A stretch of 64,000 bases of DNA, from positions 248,001 through 312,000 of the forward strand of contig NZ_JMKT01000009.1 of NCBI RefSeq assembly GCF_000686525.1, given 5' to 3'. Made by a program: the position numbers and the translations under genes. Positions within the stretch are counted from its first letter, which is position 1; every line of letters starts with the position of its first letter. Under the pieces are notes generated by a model. That model worked only from the letters and a program-made list of their open reading frames with translations, was not told where the DNA came from and made no database searches. This DNA comes from Desulfonatronovibrio hydrogenovorans DSM 9292 (GTDB taxonomy: Bacteria > Desulfobacterota > Desulfovibrionia > Desulfovibrionales > Desulfonatronovibrionaceae). Below, in pieces: positions 37,769 through 46,610 of the stretch.

Positions 37769-38530
37769 TTACACCACCAGCAGTTTGATATTGACTTGAG
37801 TTGCCTTGGCAAGGGTCACCGCAATAGGAGATCGCTTGACTGTCTGCTCCCAAACCTGGCGGACCTTGGTTTCATCGTCCATGGTTGATGCAAAGCATTT
37901 GACCTCAATACTGGAAAAGCCAGGATCACCATCTTCAAGCCCCAGATGAGCCAGAACATTAATCAGCCTGGCCCGCACGGTGATTTCAATATCATCAATT
38001 TCCAGACCGCTTTTGGAGCATTCAGTTGCATAGGCAGTACTCAAGGACGAGCCCAAAGCACCGAGCATGGCTTCCACTGCACAGGGATGAGTATCCTTTT
38101 CTTCAAAGCTGACTGGCTGGCCGAGTTTCCAGGAAAAATTGCGGCAATATACTGTACTTTCCAGATGACCTGTGGAGCGGGTCCTGACCCGCCATTCATA
38201 TTCCTTGGCCTGCTCCTTGTCCTTTTGTAGAGCTTCCTGTTCAGAGTCTTCTCCACTTTTGGGCTCTCCCCTGCGGATAAAATAGCGCACATAGCCCTTG
38301 CCTTCCAATTGACCCAAATAGTGGTGACCGGACATCCGGCACCATGGGGGCAAATCATCAGCAACAGTCGGCTCGCTGCTGCGCATTTCCAGAATCCCGC
38401 CTAGCTGGACCTTGAGCATATTTTCCCGGATCAGCAGGATCAGCCCTGATCCGCAGTCCAGATCCCCCCCATCAAACACCTGGTCTGGAGTTACTTGTTC
38501 AAGATTGGTTTGTCCTGATTGTGCTGTCAT
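37769..38530 (-). CDS. TusA-like/OsmC fusion protein
   Basis: The 253-residue protein joins an N-terminal TusA/SirA-like domain (FDGGDLDCGSGLILLIRENM and PPWCRMSGHHYLG) to a C-terminal OsmC/Ohr-like domain. The latter has HPCAVEAMLGALGSSLSTAY and the second Cys in ATECSKSGLEID. TusA proteins relay persulfide sulfur; OsmC proteins are thiol peroxidases. A fused pair could pass sulfur or reduce persulfides/peroxides (inference). The TusA Cys is in DCG rather than the classical CPxP. It sits between the DsrE-like gene and the MetE-like gene, with only 1 bp to the latter. Confidence 0.8.
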   Translation of the reverse strand: MTAQSGQTNLEQVTPDQVFDGGDLDCGSGLILLIRENMLKVQLGGILEMRSSEPTVADDLPPWCRMSGHHYLGQLEGKGYVRYFIRRGEPKSGEDSEQEALQKDKEQAKEYEWRVRTRSTGHLESTVYCRNFSWKLGQPVSFEEKDTHPCAVEAMLGALGSSLSTAYATECSKSGLEIDDIEITVRARLINVLAHLGLEDGDPGFSSIEVKCFASTMDDETKVRQVWEQTVKRSPIAVTLAKATQVNIKLLVV

Positions 38531-38594
38531 GGGATGACCTTTTGGCTGATAGTTGATGCTTACAATATTTATAAAATATCCAGAGATAGATGAA

Positions 38595-38644
38595 ATAACC
38601 CACAGGAAACCGGACCGGACAGTCAGTGTCCCTGCGGGTTATTT
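38595..38644 (-). terminator. Hairpin between dsrE-like and tusA-osmC genes
   Basis: ATAACCC-x-CAGG pairs with CCTG-x-GGGTTAT across 38595-38644, with an inner GGAC/GTCC pair. On the minus strand it is followed by TTATTTC. It may attenuate transcription between the two genes of the sulfur cluster. Confidence 0.55.
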
Positions 38645-38656
38645 CCGGATTACGAA

Positions 38657-39022
38657 TCAATAACCAACGCAGGGAGAACCGGATGAAAGCCATTCCACCA
38701 GTGCTGCTCCGCCAGCTGGGGTAGCCCCATCAACCAGGTCGTTTTCCCCGAGTCCGCGTTTTTTCAGACAAGGAGTGCAAACGTATACCTTACCCCCTGC
38801 ATTGACAAATTTGCCAACCAGTTCTTTAAGCGGTGCAAAGGGCGCGCCCTCATCAATCTTTTCAGCTTCCCCTTTGACAGCGCAGTAAACACCGTCAGAG
38901 CTGAGAAAAACCATGGTTTCCTTTTCACTACCCTGAGCAGCGTTGGCTACCACAAATCCAAGAGTGGCCTTATCACCGTCAGTCCGGCAATGGGTAATAG
39001 TTACGCAGAATTTGTCAGCCAT
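38657..39022 (-). CDS. DsrE-family sulfur-relay protein
   Basis: The 121-residue protein has the DsrE/F fold pattern: FCVTITHCRTDGDKATLGFV, MVFLSSDGVYCAVKG and KVYVCTPCLKKRGLGENDLV. The Cys pair CTPC is where DsrE-type proteins bind persulfide. Members shuttle sulfur with TusA partners, and a TusA-like gene lies 3 bp upstream, a TusA-OsmC fusion downstream. It is not a dsrEFH operon member; no dsrF or dsrH is here. Confidence 0.8.
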   Translation of the reverse strand: MADKFCVTITHCRTDGDKATLGFVVANAAQGSEKETMVFLSSDGVYCAVKGEAEKIDEGAPFAPLKELVGKFVNAGGKVYVCTPCLKKRGLGENDLVDGATPAGGAALVEWLSSGSPCVGY

Positions 39023-39025
39023 GTT

Positions 39026-39283
39026 TCACTCCTTTTTTAGTTCAGGTTTGTATTCTACAAGGTAGTATGGATGGACCATGTCCAAAAGGGCATTTTTGGT
39101 CATCCTGCACCATGCGGGAAACTCAATCGGAGCTGCCGGATCTTTGGAAATAAGAAGAATCCTGTAACCCGGAGGCATTGGTTTCAGGTAAGTGTACAGA
39201 TTGATGATCACCCGGCCGCAGGTTTCATCTCCACCATCAAATTCATCATCAAATTCCCAATGATCAGGATAGGCTTCAGACAT
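39026..39283 (-). CDS. TusA-like sulfur-carrier protein
   Basis: The 85-residue protein resembles the N-terminal domain of the neighbouring OsmC fusion: FDDEFDGGDETCGRVIINLY and PAWCRMTKNALLDM. It is the size of TusA (about 80), with the sulfur-carrying Cys in TCG instead of CPxP. It is the first gene of the leftward sulfur cluster. Confidence 0.65.
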   Translation of the reverse strand: MSEAYPDHWEFDDEFDGGDETCGRVIINLYTYLKPMPPGYRILLISKDPAAPIEFPAWCRMTKNALLDMVHPYYLVEYKPELKKE

Positions 39284-39523
39284 CAGCTCCTCAAAAAACA
39301 GCTTATTAAAAACGTATATATTTTACCTTTTGATTTATAGTGTAGGACACCATTCAAAAAATGGTCAAATTGATAATAATAATTCAAGAAGTATAAAACT
39401 ATTCAGGATTTTTATGAGAGGTTTTTTATTTAATGCTTGATTATGACCAAAAGAAAGAATGGACGGTAATGGAGGTGACCTGCCAAGTCTTGCTGACAGG
39501 CAGAATTGATGGATAGGTGGCAG

Positions 39524-40624
39524 TTAGTCTTCAGTGGGGCAAATGTTCAACGGTTGGATGAGTTGGCTTTCAACAGTTTTCCGGACCCAGTCCTTGCCCC
39601 TAGTCTGTCCCTGGAGATGCCAGGCTGTGAGCTTTTGAGCCAGTTCAACAGCTCTTGTCAGACCATGTTGACGGATCCTTTCCAGCTCGTTCCAGTCTGA
39701 ACCGGAGCTTATCAATTCAAAGGCCCGGATGAGTTCTGGAAACAAAGCCCGGGAAAGAGGCTGGATCAGGCAGAGATAAAAACCCATTGAAGCCTTTTTT
39801 TCATGCCTGATGATATGCGCCAAAAGTCCCTGTTCATGGGTGTCTGCCAGGAGATCCTTGACCGCCCTGGCAACTCTTTCCACCAGGGTGTTGGCATGGA
39901 GAGCCACAAGCTCTTGCCAGATCTGCAGGTCGAATTCCTGCTGGAGTGCTTCTCCCAATTCATGGTGCACCCAGGTATCTGACTCATCCAGGGCCATCTT
40001 CCACAGGGTTTTCCGATGACTTTTGGATACGTCCATCATGTTGTCCACATCCAGATCATACTGGGCAAGAGCAAACCTCAAGGCTTCCAGGGTAGAGGCT
40101 TTTTTTTCAATAATAACATCCCACAGGTAAGCAGCCATGACCTGGGGCCTGATGATGATATGGTCACCCTGGCGCATGGCCGGAGATGCAAACAGGTCCC
40201 TGGCCAGCTCCTTGTCCAGAATGTGGACATGCATATTTTTGATGGTCTTACTTTCTAAAACAGTAGCCAGAAAAAAAGTTGGTTTCATGCCGGTGGCATA
40301 CCCGGCTCCGTAGAACAGTCCGCTCTCTGAAATCCTTGCGTTGATCAGATCAGTATCAAAAGGATCAAGGTCCTGCCCGTTGATCCGGATGGCATTCAGA
40401 TCCTTGCGGTTGGATCTCTCCCACTTGTCCTCCCTCATCTCCACCCAGGAAAGAAGATCCTGGTAGTCAGGCTCATCCCAGGGTTCAAGGCCTTTTTCCC
40501 ATTTGTAGTAATCTCTCATCCGGAGCAGAAAACCGCACAGGGAGAATACACCGCCGAATCGAGCATCAGAGATAAGGCAGTTTAAAAGGACCTGATCTTT
40601 AATGTTGTCCGAGTCACAGTCCAT
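39524..40624 (-). CDS. Unknown protein in hydrogenase cluster
   Basis: The 366-residue cytoplasmic protein has no signal, membrane segment or metal motif. Stretches like GVFSLCGFLLRMRDYYKWEK and TWVHHELGEALQQEFDLQIW are well-formed helices. It resembles an uncharacterised family limited to sulfate reducers and relatives, which I cannot name with certainty. It lies 178 bp after the hynA-specific protease gene on the same strand, so a hydrogenase-linked role is possible but unproven. Confidence 0.7.
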   Translation of the reverse strand: MDCDSDNIKDQVLLNCLISDARFGGVFSLCGFLLRMRDYYKWEKGLEPWDEPDYQDLLSWVEMREDKWERSNRKDLNAIRINGQDLDPFDTDLINARISESGLFYGAGYATGMKPTFFLATVLESKTIKNMHVHILDKELARDLFASPAMRQGDHIIIRPQVMAAYLWDVIIEKKASTLEALRFALAQYDLDVDNMMDVSKSHRKTLWKMALDESDTWVHHELGEALQQEFDLQIWQELVALHANTLVERVARAVKDLLADTHEQGLLAHIIRHEKKASMGFYLCLIQPLSRALFPELIRAFELISSGSDWNELERIRQHGLTRAVELAQKLTAWHLQGQTRGKDWVRKTVESQLIQPLNICPTED

Positions 40625-40802
40625 GATGCAATGTCCAGGAGGTTAAAACCAAAGGTTTAATTGTCAGAAATAGGAACAAGACCTGATAAGGCCAAGATGC
40701 TTAATGGAATCATGATTCAGCTTTAAACTCAAGAAAAAAACAGAATCTTCTCCATTAAGCATTCTGGAGGACAAGGCAGTGTTGAACAGAGCAGAATTTG
40801 AA

Positions 40803-41294
40803 TTATGAAGTCTGGTCTTTTGACTGATACGTTCCACCAGCCAGCTCGACCTCACTAAGGACCATCTCAGTCAATTCATCAATTTTAACCTGAACCTCAG
40901 GAGTCAGCTTTTCGCTCCAGGGAGCAAATTCCTTGGGCTCAACCCCGATAATCACGCATTCTGGACGGCTGCCAATGAGCTCACAATGGGTCAGGGTTTC
41001 CACCAGGTCAGCCTGATGCATGGAGTCTTTAAAGGCCATGCTTTTTCTGAGATCATCTCCAATCAGCCGGTAAACCGTACCTGGAGGCATTTTATTCAGG
41101 ACAGCGTCCACAACCACAAGATAATCACACTCCATGATATAGTCCATGAGCCGGATGCCCAGGGTGCCCCCGTCCATGACCCGGACATTGTCTGAAAATT
41201 CGAACTCAGACTCCAGCTTTTCAACAACCCGGACCCCTACCCCTTCATCTCCAAGAAGGATGTTTCCTACCCCTAGAACCAAAATTTTCTTCAT
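40803..41294 (-). CDS. hynC: Hydrogenase maturation endopeptidase (HyaD/HynC type)
   Basis: It removes the C-terminal tail of the [NiFe] large subunit after Ni insertion. The start MKKILVLGVGNILLGDEGVG is canonical for the family, which is why I prefer 41294 over an ATG at 41306. The nickel-sensing residues are Glu in GDEGVGV, Asp in VVVDAVL and His in ALTHCELIG-like context near 99. At 163 residues it is normal in size. It follows hynA, whose tail (VIDPKTNEVYKFKAS) is its expected substrate. Confidence 0.88.
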   Translation of the reverse strand: MKKILVLGVGNILLGDEGVGVRVVEKLESEFEFSDNVRVMDGGTLGIRLMDYIMECDYLVVVDAVLNKMPPGTVYRLIGDDLRKSMAFKDSMHQADLVETLTHCELIGSRPECVIIGVEPKEFAPWSEKLTPEVQVKIDELTEMVLSEVELAGGTYQSKDQTS

Positions 41295-41376
41295 TCCACT
41301 ATCCATAACAGATTAAGGTTTATCCGGAATAACAGCCTACTGCAGCTGAGAACAATAAACAGCTTGCCAAAAAGCA

Positions 41377-41451
41377 CAAAGGACACAGGGCTCTGAGGGG
41401 TCAGGCATCAGTACCTGTGCCGCCCCCTCTCAGTAACCACTGCGTCCTTTG
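41377..41451 (-). repeat. Large imperfect hairpin after hynA
   Basis: CAAAGGAC (41377-41384) pairs with GTCCTTTG (41444-41451), and CTGAGGGG inside pairs with CCCTCTCAG. It lies between hynA and its protease gene. No T-tract follows, so it may stabilise or partly end the hynBA message. Confidence 0.55.
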
Positions 41452-41500
41452 TAGCAGCAAGTAGAATTGTTCTGATTTTCAAAATTGTGGCCAGCTGAAC

Positions 41501-43201
41501 CTAGCTGGCCTTGAACTTATAAACCTCGTTGGTTTTCGGGTCAATGACATGCACTCCGCAGGCAATGCATGGATCAAAAGAATGAATGGTACGCAGGATC
41601 TCCACCGGTCTTTTGGGATCAGCCACTGGAGTTCCGATAAGTGCCTGTTCAACCGGGGCAAGTATTCCCTTGGCACATCTGGGACCAAAGTTCCAGGTGG
41701 TGGGAACAACCAGCTGAAAATTTTCAATCTTGCCGTCTTTGATTTTAATCCAGTGGCTGAGGCCACCCCTTGGTGCGTCTGCGAACCCGACACCTTCAGC
41801 CTCATCCGGCATCTCCCAGTCCTGGGCGATTTTGGTGTCTCCAGCAGCCACATTATCTTCAAGCTCTCTTAGCCAGTCAGCAGTTTTTTGGGCAATTACC
41901 AAGGCCTTGACTCCCCTGGCTGCTGTCCGGCCCAGGGTTGAGTGCAGGGCTTCAGGCCCAACCCCTAAGTGTCTGAGCACTGTGTCCACAGCATTGACAA
42001 TTTCCGGCTGACCTTTGGCATAGGCCACCAGCACTGAAGCCAGAGGGCCAACTTCCATGGCCTGATCATTGTACCTGGGAGCCTTGGACCATGAATAGCG
42101 TTCCTTGTCGTCATAACTGGTGTACTTAGGTTCAGTCACACCTTCATAGGGATGCTTGGCTTCTTTACCTTCATACCAGCTGGCTGCCACATGTTCATAA
42201 ATTGCACCCGGATCAACAGTATCCACCCTGGACAGATTTCTGTTCAAAATCACTCCAGGAGGAATCCACCTGCTTTCAAGGTCCTGTTCATTTTTAGGGA
42301 ATTCCCCGAAGCTCATGTAATTATGGGTTCCACCGATCCCTGCCCAATCCTTATAAAATGAGGCCACAGCCAGGAGGTCGGGAATATAAACGTCTTCGAT
42401 AAAATCCCTTGTTTCTTTTAACAACTCTGCAAACTGGTCAATTCGTTCCTTTCTCAGCCCATCATAACAGGTTACCCCGCCTACAATAGTAAACTGGGTA
42501 TGGGGATTTTTTGAGCCATAGATGGCCATCATTCTGGCTGCCTTGACCTGGAGACGCAGAGCTTCCAGGTAGTGGGCCGTGGCAATCAGGTTGACTTCTG
42601 GTGGCAGGTAATAGGCTGGATGCTCATCCAGAAAGTAAGCGTTGGTAAAAGGTCCGAGCTGCCCGCTCTCCACGAACTTGGTCAGCCTTTCCTGGACTGC
42701 TTTCAACTCCTGAGGAGTTGTTTTTCGAGGAGATATATCATTGGCAATCTGGGCTGCTTTCCTGGGATCTGCCTTGAGGGAACTGGTCACATCCACCCAG
42801 TCCAGGGCATGGAGCACGTAGAAGTGGACCACATGGTCATGCATGAACTGGGAAGCCATGACCAGGTTCCGGATTATTCTGGCATTCTCTGGAATCTCCA
42901 CTCCAACCGCATTATCAACACACCTTGTGGAAGCAAGGGCATGGACATAAGTACAGACTCCACAGGCCCTCTGTGTGATATGCTGGGCATCTCTTGGATC
43001 CCGACCCTTCAGAATGATCTCCAGGCCCCGGAAGAGCTGTGAACTGGACCAGGCATTCTTGACCCGTCCGTTCTCAACCTCCACCTCCATTTTCAAGTGG
43101 CCTTCTATCCTGGTAACCGGATCAATGATAATGGGTCCGGAAAAATCGCTTTTGGGGGTCACCGGAATCACCGGTGCCGCCTGGGGTTTACAACCGGCCA
43201 T
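41501..43201 (-). CDS. hynA: Periplasmic [NiFe] hydrogenase large subunit
   Basis: The 566-residue subunit carries the Ni-Fe active site for H2 oxidation, exported by Tat on the small subunit. MAGCKPQAAPVIPVTPKSDF and IIDPVTRIEGHLKMEVEVEN open it. L1 is RACGVCTYVHALASTRCVDN near 84 and L2 is FDPCIACGVH near the end, giving the four Ni ligands, all Cys (so not NiFeSe). The 15-residue tail after GVH is removed on maturation. It is very like Desulfovibrio HynA. A 201-bp spacer separates it from hynB. Confidence 0.95.
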   Translation of the reverse strand: MAGCKPQAAPVIPVTPKSDFSGPIIIDPVTRIEGHLKMEVEVENGRVKNAWSSSQLFRGLEIILKGRDPRDAQHITQRACGVCTYVHALASTRCVDNAVGVEIPENARIIRNLVMASQFMHDHVVHFYVLHALDWVDVTSSLKADPRKAAQIANDISPRKTTPQELKAVQERLTKFVESGQLGPFTNAYFLDEHPAYYLPPEVNLIATAHYLEALRLQVKAARMMAIYGSKNPHTQFTIVGGVTCYDGLRKERIDQFAELLKETRDFIEDVYIPDLLAVASFYKDWAGIGGTHNYMSFGEFPKNEQDLESRWIPPGVILNRNLSRVDTVDPGAIYEHVAASWYEGKEAKHPYEGVTEPKYTSYDDKERYSWSKAPRYNDQAMEVGPLASVLVAYAKGQPEIVNAVDTVLRHLGVGPEALHSTLGRTAARGVKALVIAQKTADWLRELEDNVAAGDTKIAQDWEMPDEAEGVGFADAPRGGLSHWIKIKDGKIENFQLVVPTTWNFGPRCAKGILAPVEQALIGTPVADPKRPVEILRTIHSFDPCIACGVHVIDPKTNEVYKFKAS

Positions 43202-43233
43202 ATATAATTCCTCCTGATTTCATAAAATTTTTA

Positions 43234-43292
43234 TTACAGAGAGGGCAGAGGCAGTTGAGTACAGCTGGCCTGACCTTGTTGCTCCTCTGTAA
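43234..43292 (-). repeat. Inverted repeat between hynB and hynA
   Basis: TTACAGAG (43234-43241) and CTCTGTAA (43285-43292) form a perfect 8-bp stem around 43 bases. It lies in the unusually long gap between the two subunit genes and could affect mRNA processing or stability. Confidence 0.4.
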
Positions 43293-43402
43293 CTGCAGAT
43301 TATTCTCTGTGGTGAACTTTCTATTCAAACCATTGTTCTTGCAGACCGGAAACCTAAGCAGCAGATTCTGACCAGTCTGACCCTTGAACTGCTTAAAAGG
43401 GT

Positions 43403-44353
43403 TTACAGGTCATAAAAAGGACTCATTGTATCCCAGAAGTCCGGCTCGCTGCAGCCTATACAATGATGTCCGGCCTCAACCGGCCAGTTGGTCTGATTAA
43501 ACTTGATCTTGGGACAATTGTTATAGGTCCAGGGCCCGCGGCAGCCCAGCTCATACAAACAATATCCCTTTTTGGCTTCTTCAGAATCAAAGGAATAGGC
43601 GAATTCTCCATTAATGTAGTGATCAAGTCGTTCGCACAATTCATGGACTGAAGTTCCATAAAACATGGTTGGCCGCATGAGCGAATCAACCTGAGGCATT
43701 CCTTCTGTCAGAAGATGGACAACGGTTCCCACAAAATTGTAAGGATTGGGTGGACATCCAGCAATGTTAATGGCCTTGATGCCTTTATCCTTTAAAAAGT
43801 CATTGACGCCCTTGGCTCCGGTGGGATTTGGAGCTGCAGCCTGTACCCCGCCAAAGTTGGCACAGGCACCAATGGCGATGGTGGCCTGGGCTTTAGGGAT
43901 GATTTCATTGGCCATTTGGAGCATGGTGTGTCCGCCAACCTTGCCGTAAATCCCGTTTTCCTTGGTTGGAATAGCACCCTCCACAACGCAGATAAATCCT
44001 TGGGGAGCGTTTATTGCCTGCTCCAGGGCCTCTTCAGCCGCATCTCCGGCAGCAGCCATGATGGTTTCGTGATAATCCATGGAAATGGTGTCCAGGATAA
44101 GATCATCTACATAAGGCTGAATTGTCCGCAGCACCGACTCGGAACAGCCTGTGCATTCGGCAAAATGAAGATAAACCACTGAGGGCCTTCTTGGAGCTGT
44201 CAAGGCCTGGGCAACCTTGGGTGCAAAGGTTGCATCCATTCCCATAACAGCAGCCACAGTGGCACAGAACTTCATGAAATCACGCCTGGAGACACCATTT
44301 TGCTCCAGTCTCTTTTCTCCGCCTTCTTTACCAAGGCCTACACTGAATTTCAT
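43403..44353 (-). CDS. hynB: Periplasmic [NiFe] hydrogenase small subunit
   Basis: The 316-residue electron-transfer subunit has a Tat signal ([20 protein letters not shown]) with cleavage near AQA. The Fe-S Cys set is complete: [25 protein letters not shown] and [12 protein letters not shown] for the proximal cluster, and C-terminal [17 protein letters not shown] and [13 protein letters not shown] for the distal ones. It passes electrons to periplasmic cytochrome c3. AAGGAGGGG precedes the ATG. It follows the protease gene by 33 bp. Confidence 0.94.
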   Translation of the reverse strand: MKFSVGLGKEGGEKRLEQNGVSRRDFMKFCATVAAVMGMDATFAPKVAQALTAPRRPSVVYLHFAECTGCSESVLRTIQPYVDDLILDTISMDYHETIMAAAGDAAEEALEQAINAPQGFICVVEGAIPTKENGIYGKVGGHTMLQMANEIIPKAQATIAIGACANFGGVQAAAPNPTGAKGVNDFLKDKGIKAINIAGCPPNPYNFVGTVVHLLTEGMPQVDSLMRPTMFYGTSVHELCERLDHYINGEFAYSFDSEEAKKGYCLYELGCRGPWTYNNCPKIKFNQTNWPVEAGHHCIGCSEPDFWDTMSPFYDL

Positions 44354-44386
44354 ACCCCCCTCCTTATTAAATGGTAATCAACTGCA

Positions 44387-44887
44387 TTATGTCGATCCAA
44401 CCTGGCAAAAAGGCTGGCAGGACATTTTCTCACCCTTTATTCTTGCTGCTATTGAGGCCACTGCCCTGTCCACTCCATTCTCAACAACCTCGGTCATAAC
44501 ATTTGTAAATTCTTCAATTTTTTCAACTTCAATCAGTAGAATGTATATCTCCCCGGGCATTTGATCCGGAAAAAGTTCATATCCGGTTTTCAGGGTAGCT
44601 CCCAGAGTTATTGCATGGGAATTGGATAATGAGTGGGAAGAAAAAATATCGTCAACAGTTACCTCAACCACGGTCCCAGGCTGGTAACCCAGTTTACAGG
44701 CGTCAACTACAAAGGCCCGGTCATATCCCATGAGCCGGTCCAGGACATCCAGGCCTACAGTGTACAGCTCCTGAATATCCACTGAGAGGTCCATACTGGA
44801 AAGTCTCTGAACAACTTCAAGACCAGCCCTGTCATCCTGAAGAAGAGGGTTGCCTATGCCTAACGCGATGGTTTTACTGCAATTCAT
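44387..44887 (-). CDS. Second hydrogenase maturation endopeptidase
   Basis: This 166-residue protein belongs to the HyaD/HycI family: LGIGNPLLQDDRAGLEVVQR holds the first metal acid (Asp for the usual Glu) and RAFVVDACKLG the second. The metal His is in SNSHAITLG. Lying 150 bp after mvhA and 33 bp before hynB, it most likely processes MvhA, while the gene at 40803 processes HynA (inference). An in-frame TTG at 44890 is an alternative start. Confidence 0.85.
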   Translation of the reverse strand: MNCSKTIALGIGNPLLQDDRAGLEVVQRLSSMDLSVDIQELYTVGLDVLDRLMGYDRAFVVDACKLGYQPGTVVEVTVDDIFSSHSLSNSHAITLGATLKTGYELFPDQMPGEIYILLIEVEKIEEFTNVMTEVVENGVDRAVASIAARIKGEKMSCQPFCQVGST

Positions 44888-44964
44888 CAAAGTGCCGCCA
44901 TGATATGGTTATTGGATTCAATGAAATTATTATTCTGGATTGTTCTCAAAGCTTGATAGCTTCG

Positions 44965-45027
44965 TCCTGGAATCGCGGAGAAGCATGAAGCGATCAAAGG
45001 AATATCCATGCTCTCCGCATTCCGGGA
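44965..45027 (-). repeat. Long hairpin downstream of mvhA
   Basis: The arms 44965-44987 and 45007-45027 contain TCC, GGAAT, GCGGAGA and GCATG and their complements, about 19 paired bases with single-base bulges, around a 19-nt loop. It starts 17 bp after the mvhA stop. No T-tract is visible, so it may be an mRNA-stabilising or processing site. Confidence 0.55.
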
Positions 45028-45044
45028 CTGATTATATTAAGGGT

Positions 45045-46511
45045 TTAGAAGTTTTTCATTTGCCTTAGGATCTCACCGTCACTCTTGTAGATATTCACCT
45101 CAACTGGAAGCTGTCCAGCTGTGACCGTGTGGGTGGCACAGGCCAGACACAGGTCATACGGTCTGAAGGCCATTTCCACATGATTGAGAAGTCCTTCGGA
45201 AACATTTCCATCCTTGATGAAATGCTTGGCTGCAGTCTTGACAGCCAGATTTATGGGCGCATTGTTGTGGGTAGTTGATACGATGAGGTTTGCATTTTGA
45301 ACTATACCGTTATCATCTGTGATATAGTGATGAATCAGGGTTCCCCGGTTGGCTTCGATGATCCCGACACCTTCACCAGTGCAGGAAGTAGGCTTGTTCC
45401 AGGTGTCTGAACCAGTAATTTCAGGATCTCTGGAAAGCTCAAGACACTTTTCAGCTGCAGCCAGTATTTCAATGGCCCTGGCCCAATGGTAACCGAGGAT
45501 GTAATGAACTGGCTTTAATCCAAAAGTGTTATGAAACTTTTCAAAATGTTCCTGAGCCAGGGGAGTGCTCATGGAGTCTACCACGTTCATCCTGGCCAAA
45601 GGGCCCACGCAATAGATATTGGTGTCTGGTCCGCTCTTAATGCCGTCCCAGCTGCCAAGTTTCTTGTTATAAGGGAATTTAAGATAAGACCATGGTAGCA
45701 CTCTTTCAGAGATAAAATCAAGGTACTCTTTACCGGTGAAAGTACCGACAAGATCACCTTTGGCGTCTATGACTTTCTGGGTACCGTCGTATAGGGTGAA
45801 TCTGTTCTGTTCATCCACAGAAGCCATGTAGCCCACCTCGACCTTGTACATATCCCCTGTGACCAGTTCCATGTACTTGGGATTTTTAAGGACAACATCC
45901 TCAAAGACCTGAAGGGTCAGCTTACCCAGTTCAACCAACTCTTCTGACCATTTCTCAATCTGGGCCCTTTCCTCCTCACTCAGCCTCTTGGACCACCCAC
46001 CAGGCAGTGCAGCAACAGGATGATTGGGTTTGCCTCCAAGAATCTCAAATATTTTGACTGCCAGACTGCGTTTTTGAAGGACCATCCTTCCTGTCTCAAC
46101 ACCTACAGCGTTGATGAGTCCGATAAGATTGCGTTCAGCAGGAGAGGCATCCGGACCGACCACAAAATCCGGGAAACCAAGGGCATACAGAATTGCCGTG
46201 TGGTCTTCTACGGTATGGGCGCTGTAGAAGAGTTCCCGTAGCTTCCTGCCCGTGGGCGGAGGAGTTACCCCGTACACGTTATCAGATGCTTTCATGGAAC
46301 ACAGAAAATGCACTGCCCTGCACACTCCGCAGACCGTGGATACGGTCCTTGGCACCTCTTCAATGGGCATGCCCTGCAGGAATTTTTCATACCCGCGAAA
46401 TTCGACTGTCTGGAAAAAGGCGTCGTCAACATTGCCGCTTTCATCAAGGAAAATGGCGATCTTGCCGTGCCCCTCCAGGCGGGTCATGGGATTGATTTCT
46501 ATTTTTTTCAC
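45045..46511 (-). CDS. mvhA: Cytoplasmic [NiFe] hydrogenase large subunit (MvhA/F420-non-reducing type)
   Basis: The large subunit of the hydrogenase that feeds HdrABC. L1 is STVCGVCRAVHFLCSMKASD and L2 is YDLCLACATH near the end, with four Cys ligands; the tail TVTAGQLPVEVNIYKSDG is the maturation peptide. I prefer the GTG at 46511 (488 residues) because AAAGGAG lies 8 bp upstream and the family core (KKIEINPMTRLEGHGK) begins at once. An ATG at 46583 would add 24 residues, also with a fair GAGG site. It is last of hdrA-C-B-mvhD-G-A. Confidence 0.92.
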   Translation of the reverse strand: MKKIEINPMTRLEGHGKIAIFLDESGNVDDAFFQTVEFRGYEKFLQGMPIEEVPRTVSTVCGVCRAVHFLCSMKASDNVYGVTPPPTGRKLRELFYSAHTVEDHTAILYALGFPDFVVGPDASPAERNLIGLINAVGVETGRMVLQKRSLAVKIFEILGGKPNHPVAALPGGWSKRLSEEERAQIEKWSEELVELGKLTLQVFEDVVLKNPKYMELVTGDMYKVEVGYMASVDEQNRFTLYDGTQKVIDAKGDLVGTFTGKEYLDFISERVLPWSYLKFPYNKKLGSWDGIKSGPDTNIYCVGPLARMNVVDSMSTPLAQEHFEKFHNTFGLKPVHYILGYHWARAIEILAAAEKCLELSRDPEITGSDTWNKPTSCTGEGVGIIEANRGTLIHHYITDDNGIVQNANLIVSTTHNNAPINLAVKTAAKHFIKDGNVSEGLLNHVEMAFRPYDLCLACATHTVTAGQLPVEVNIYKSDGEILRQMKNF

Positions 46512-46610
46512 TTTGCTTTCTCCTTTGATTTGTCCTCGACACATCCCTACTGCTTTTTTCAGCAGTTCTGTCACTTTACTCATGACTACCCCTCACGGGT
46601 TAAAAGAAGA

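Noticed and set aside
36592-37812. Two separate genes (MetE N- and C-terminal parts)
   Set aside because: The two frames are the same frame broken only by one TGA, and the second part has no ribosome site. One gene with Sec, or a nonsense mutation, explains it better.
41479-41862. Plus/minus shadow frames over the hydrogenase genes
   Set aside because: They have no family match and lie wholly inside strongly supported coding regions.
41501-43201. NiFeSe hydrogenase
   Set aside because: The C-terminal motif is DPCIACGVH with Cys at the Sec position and no in-frame TGA.
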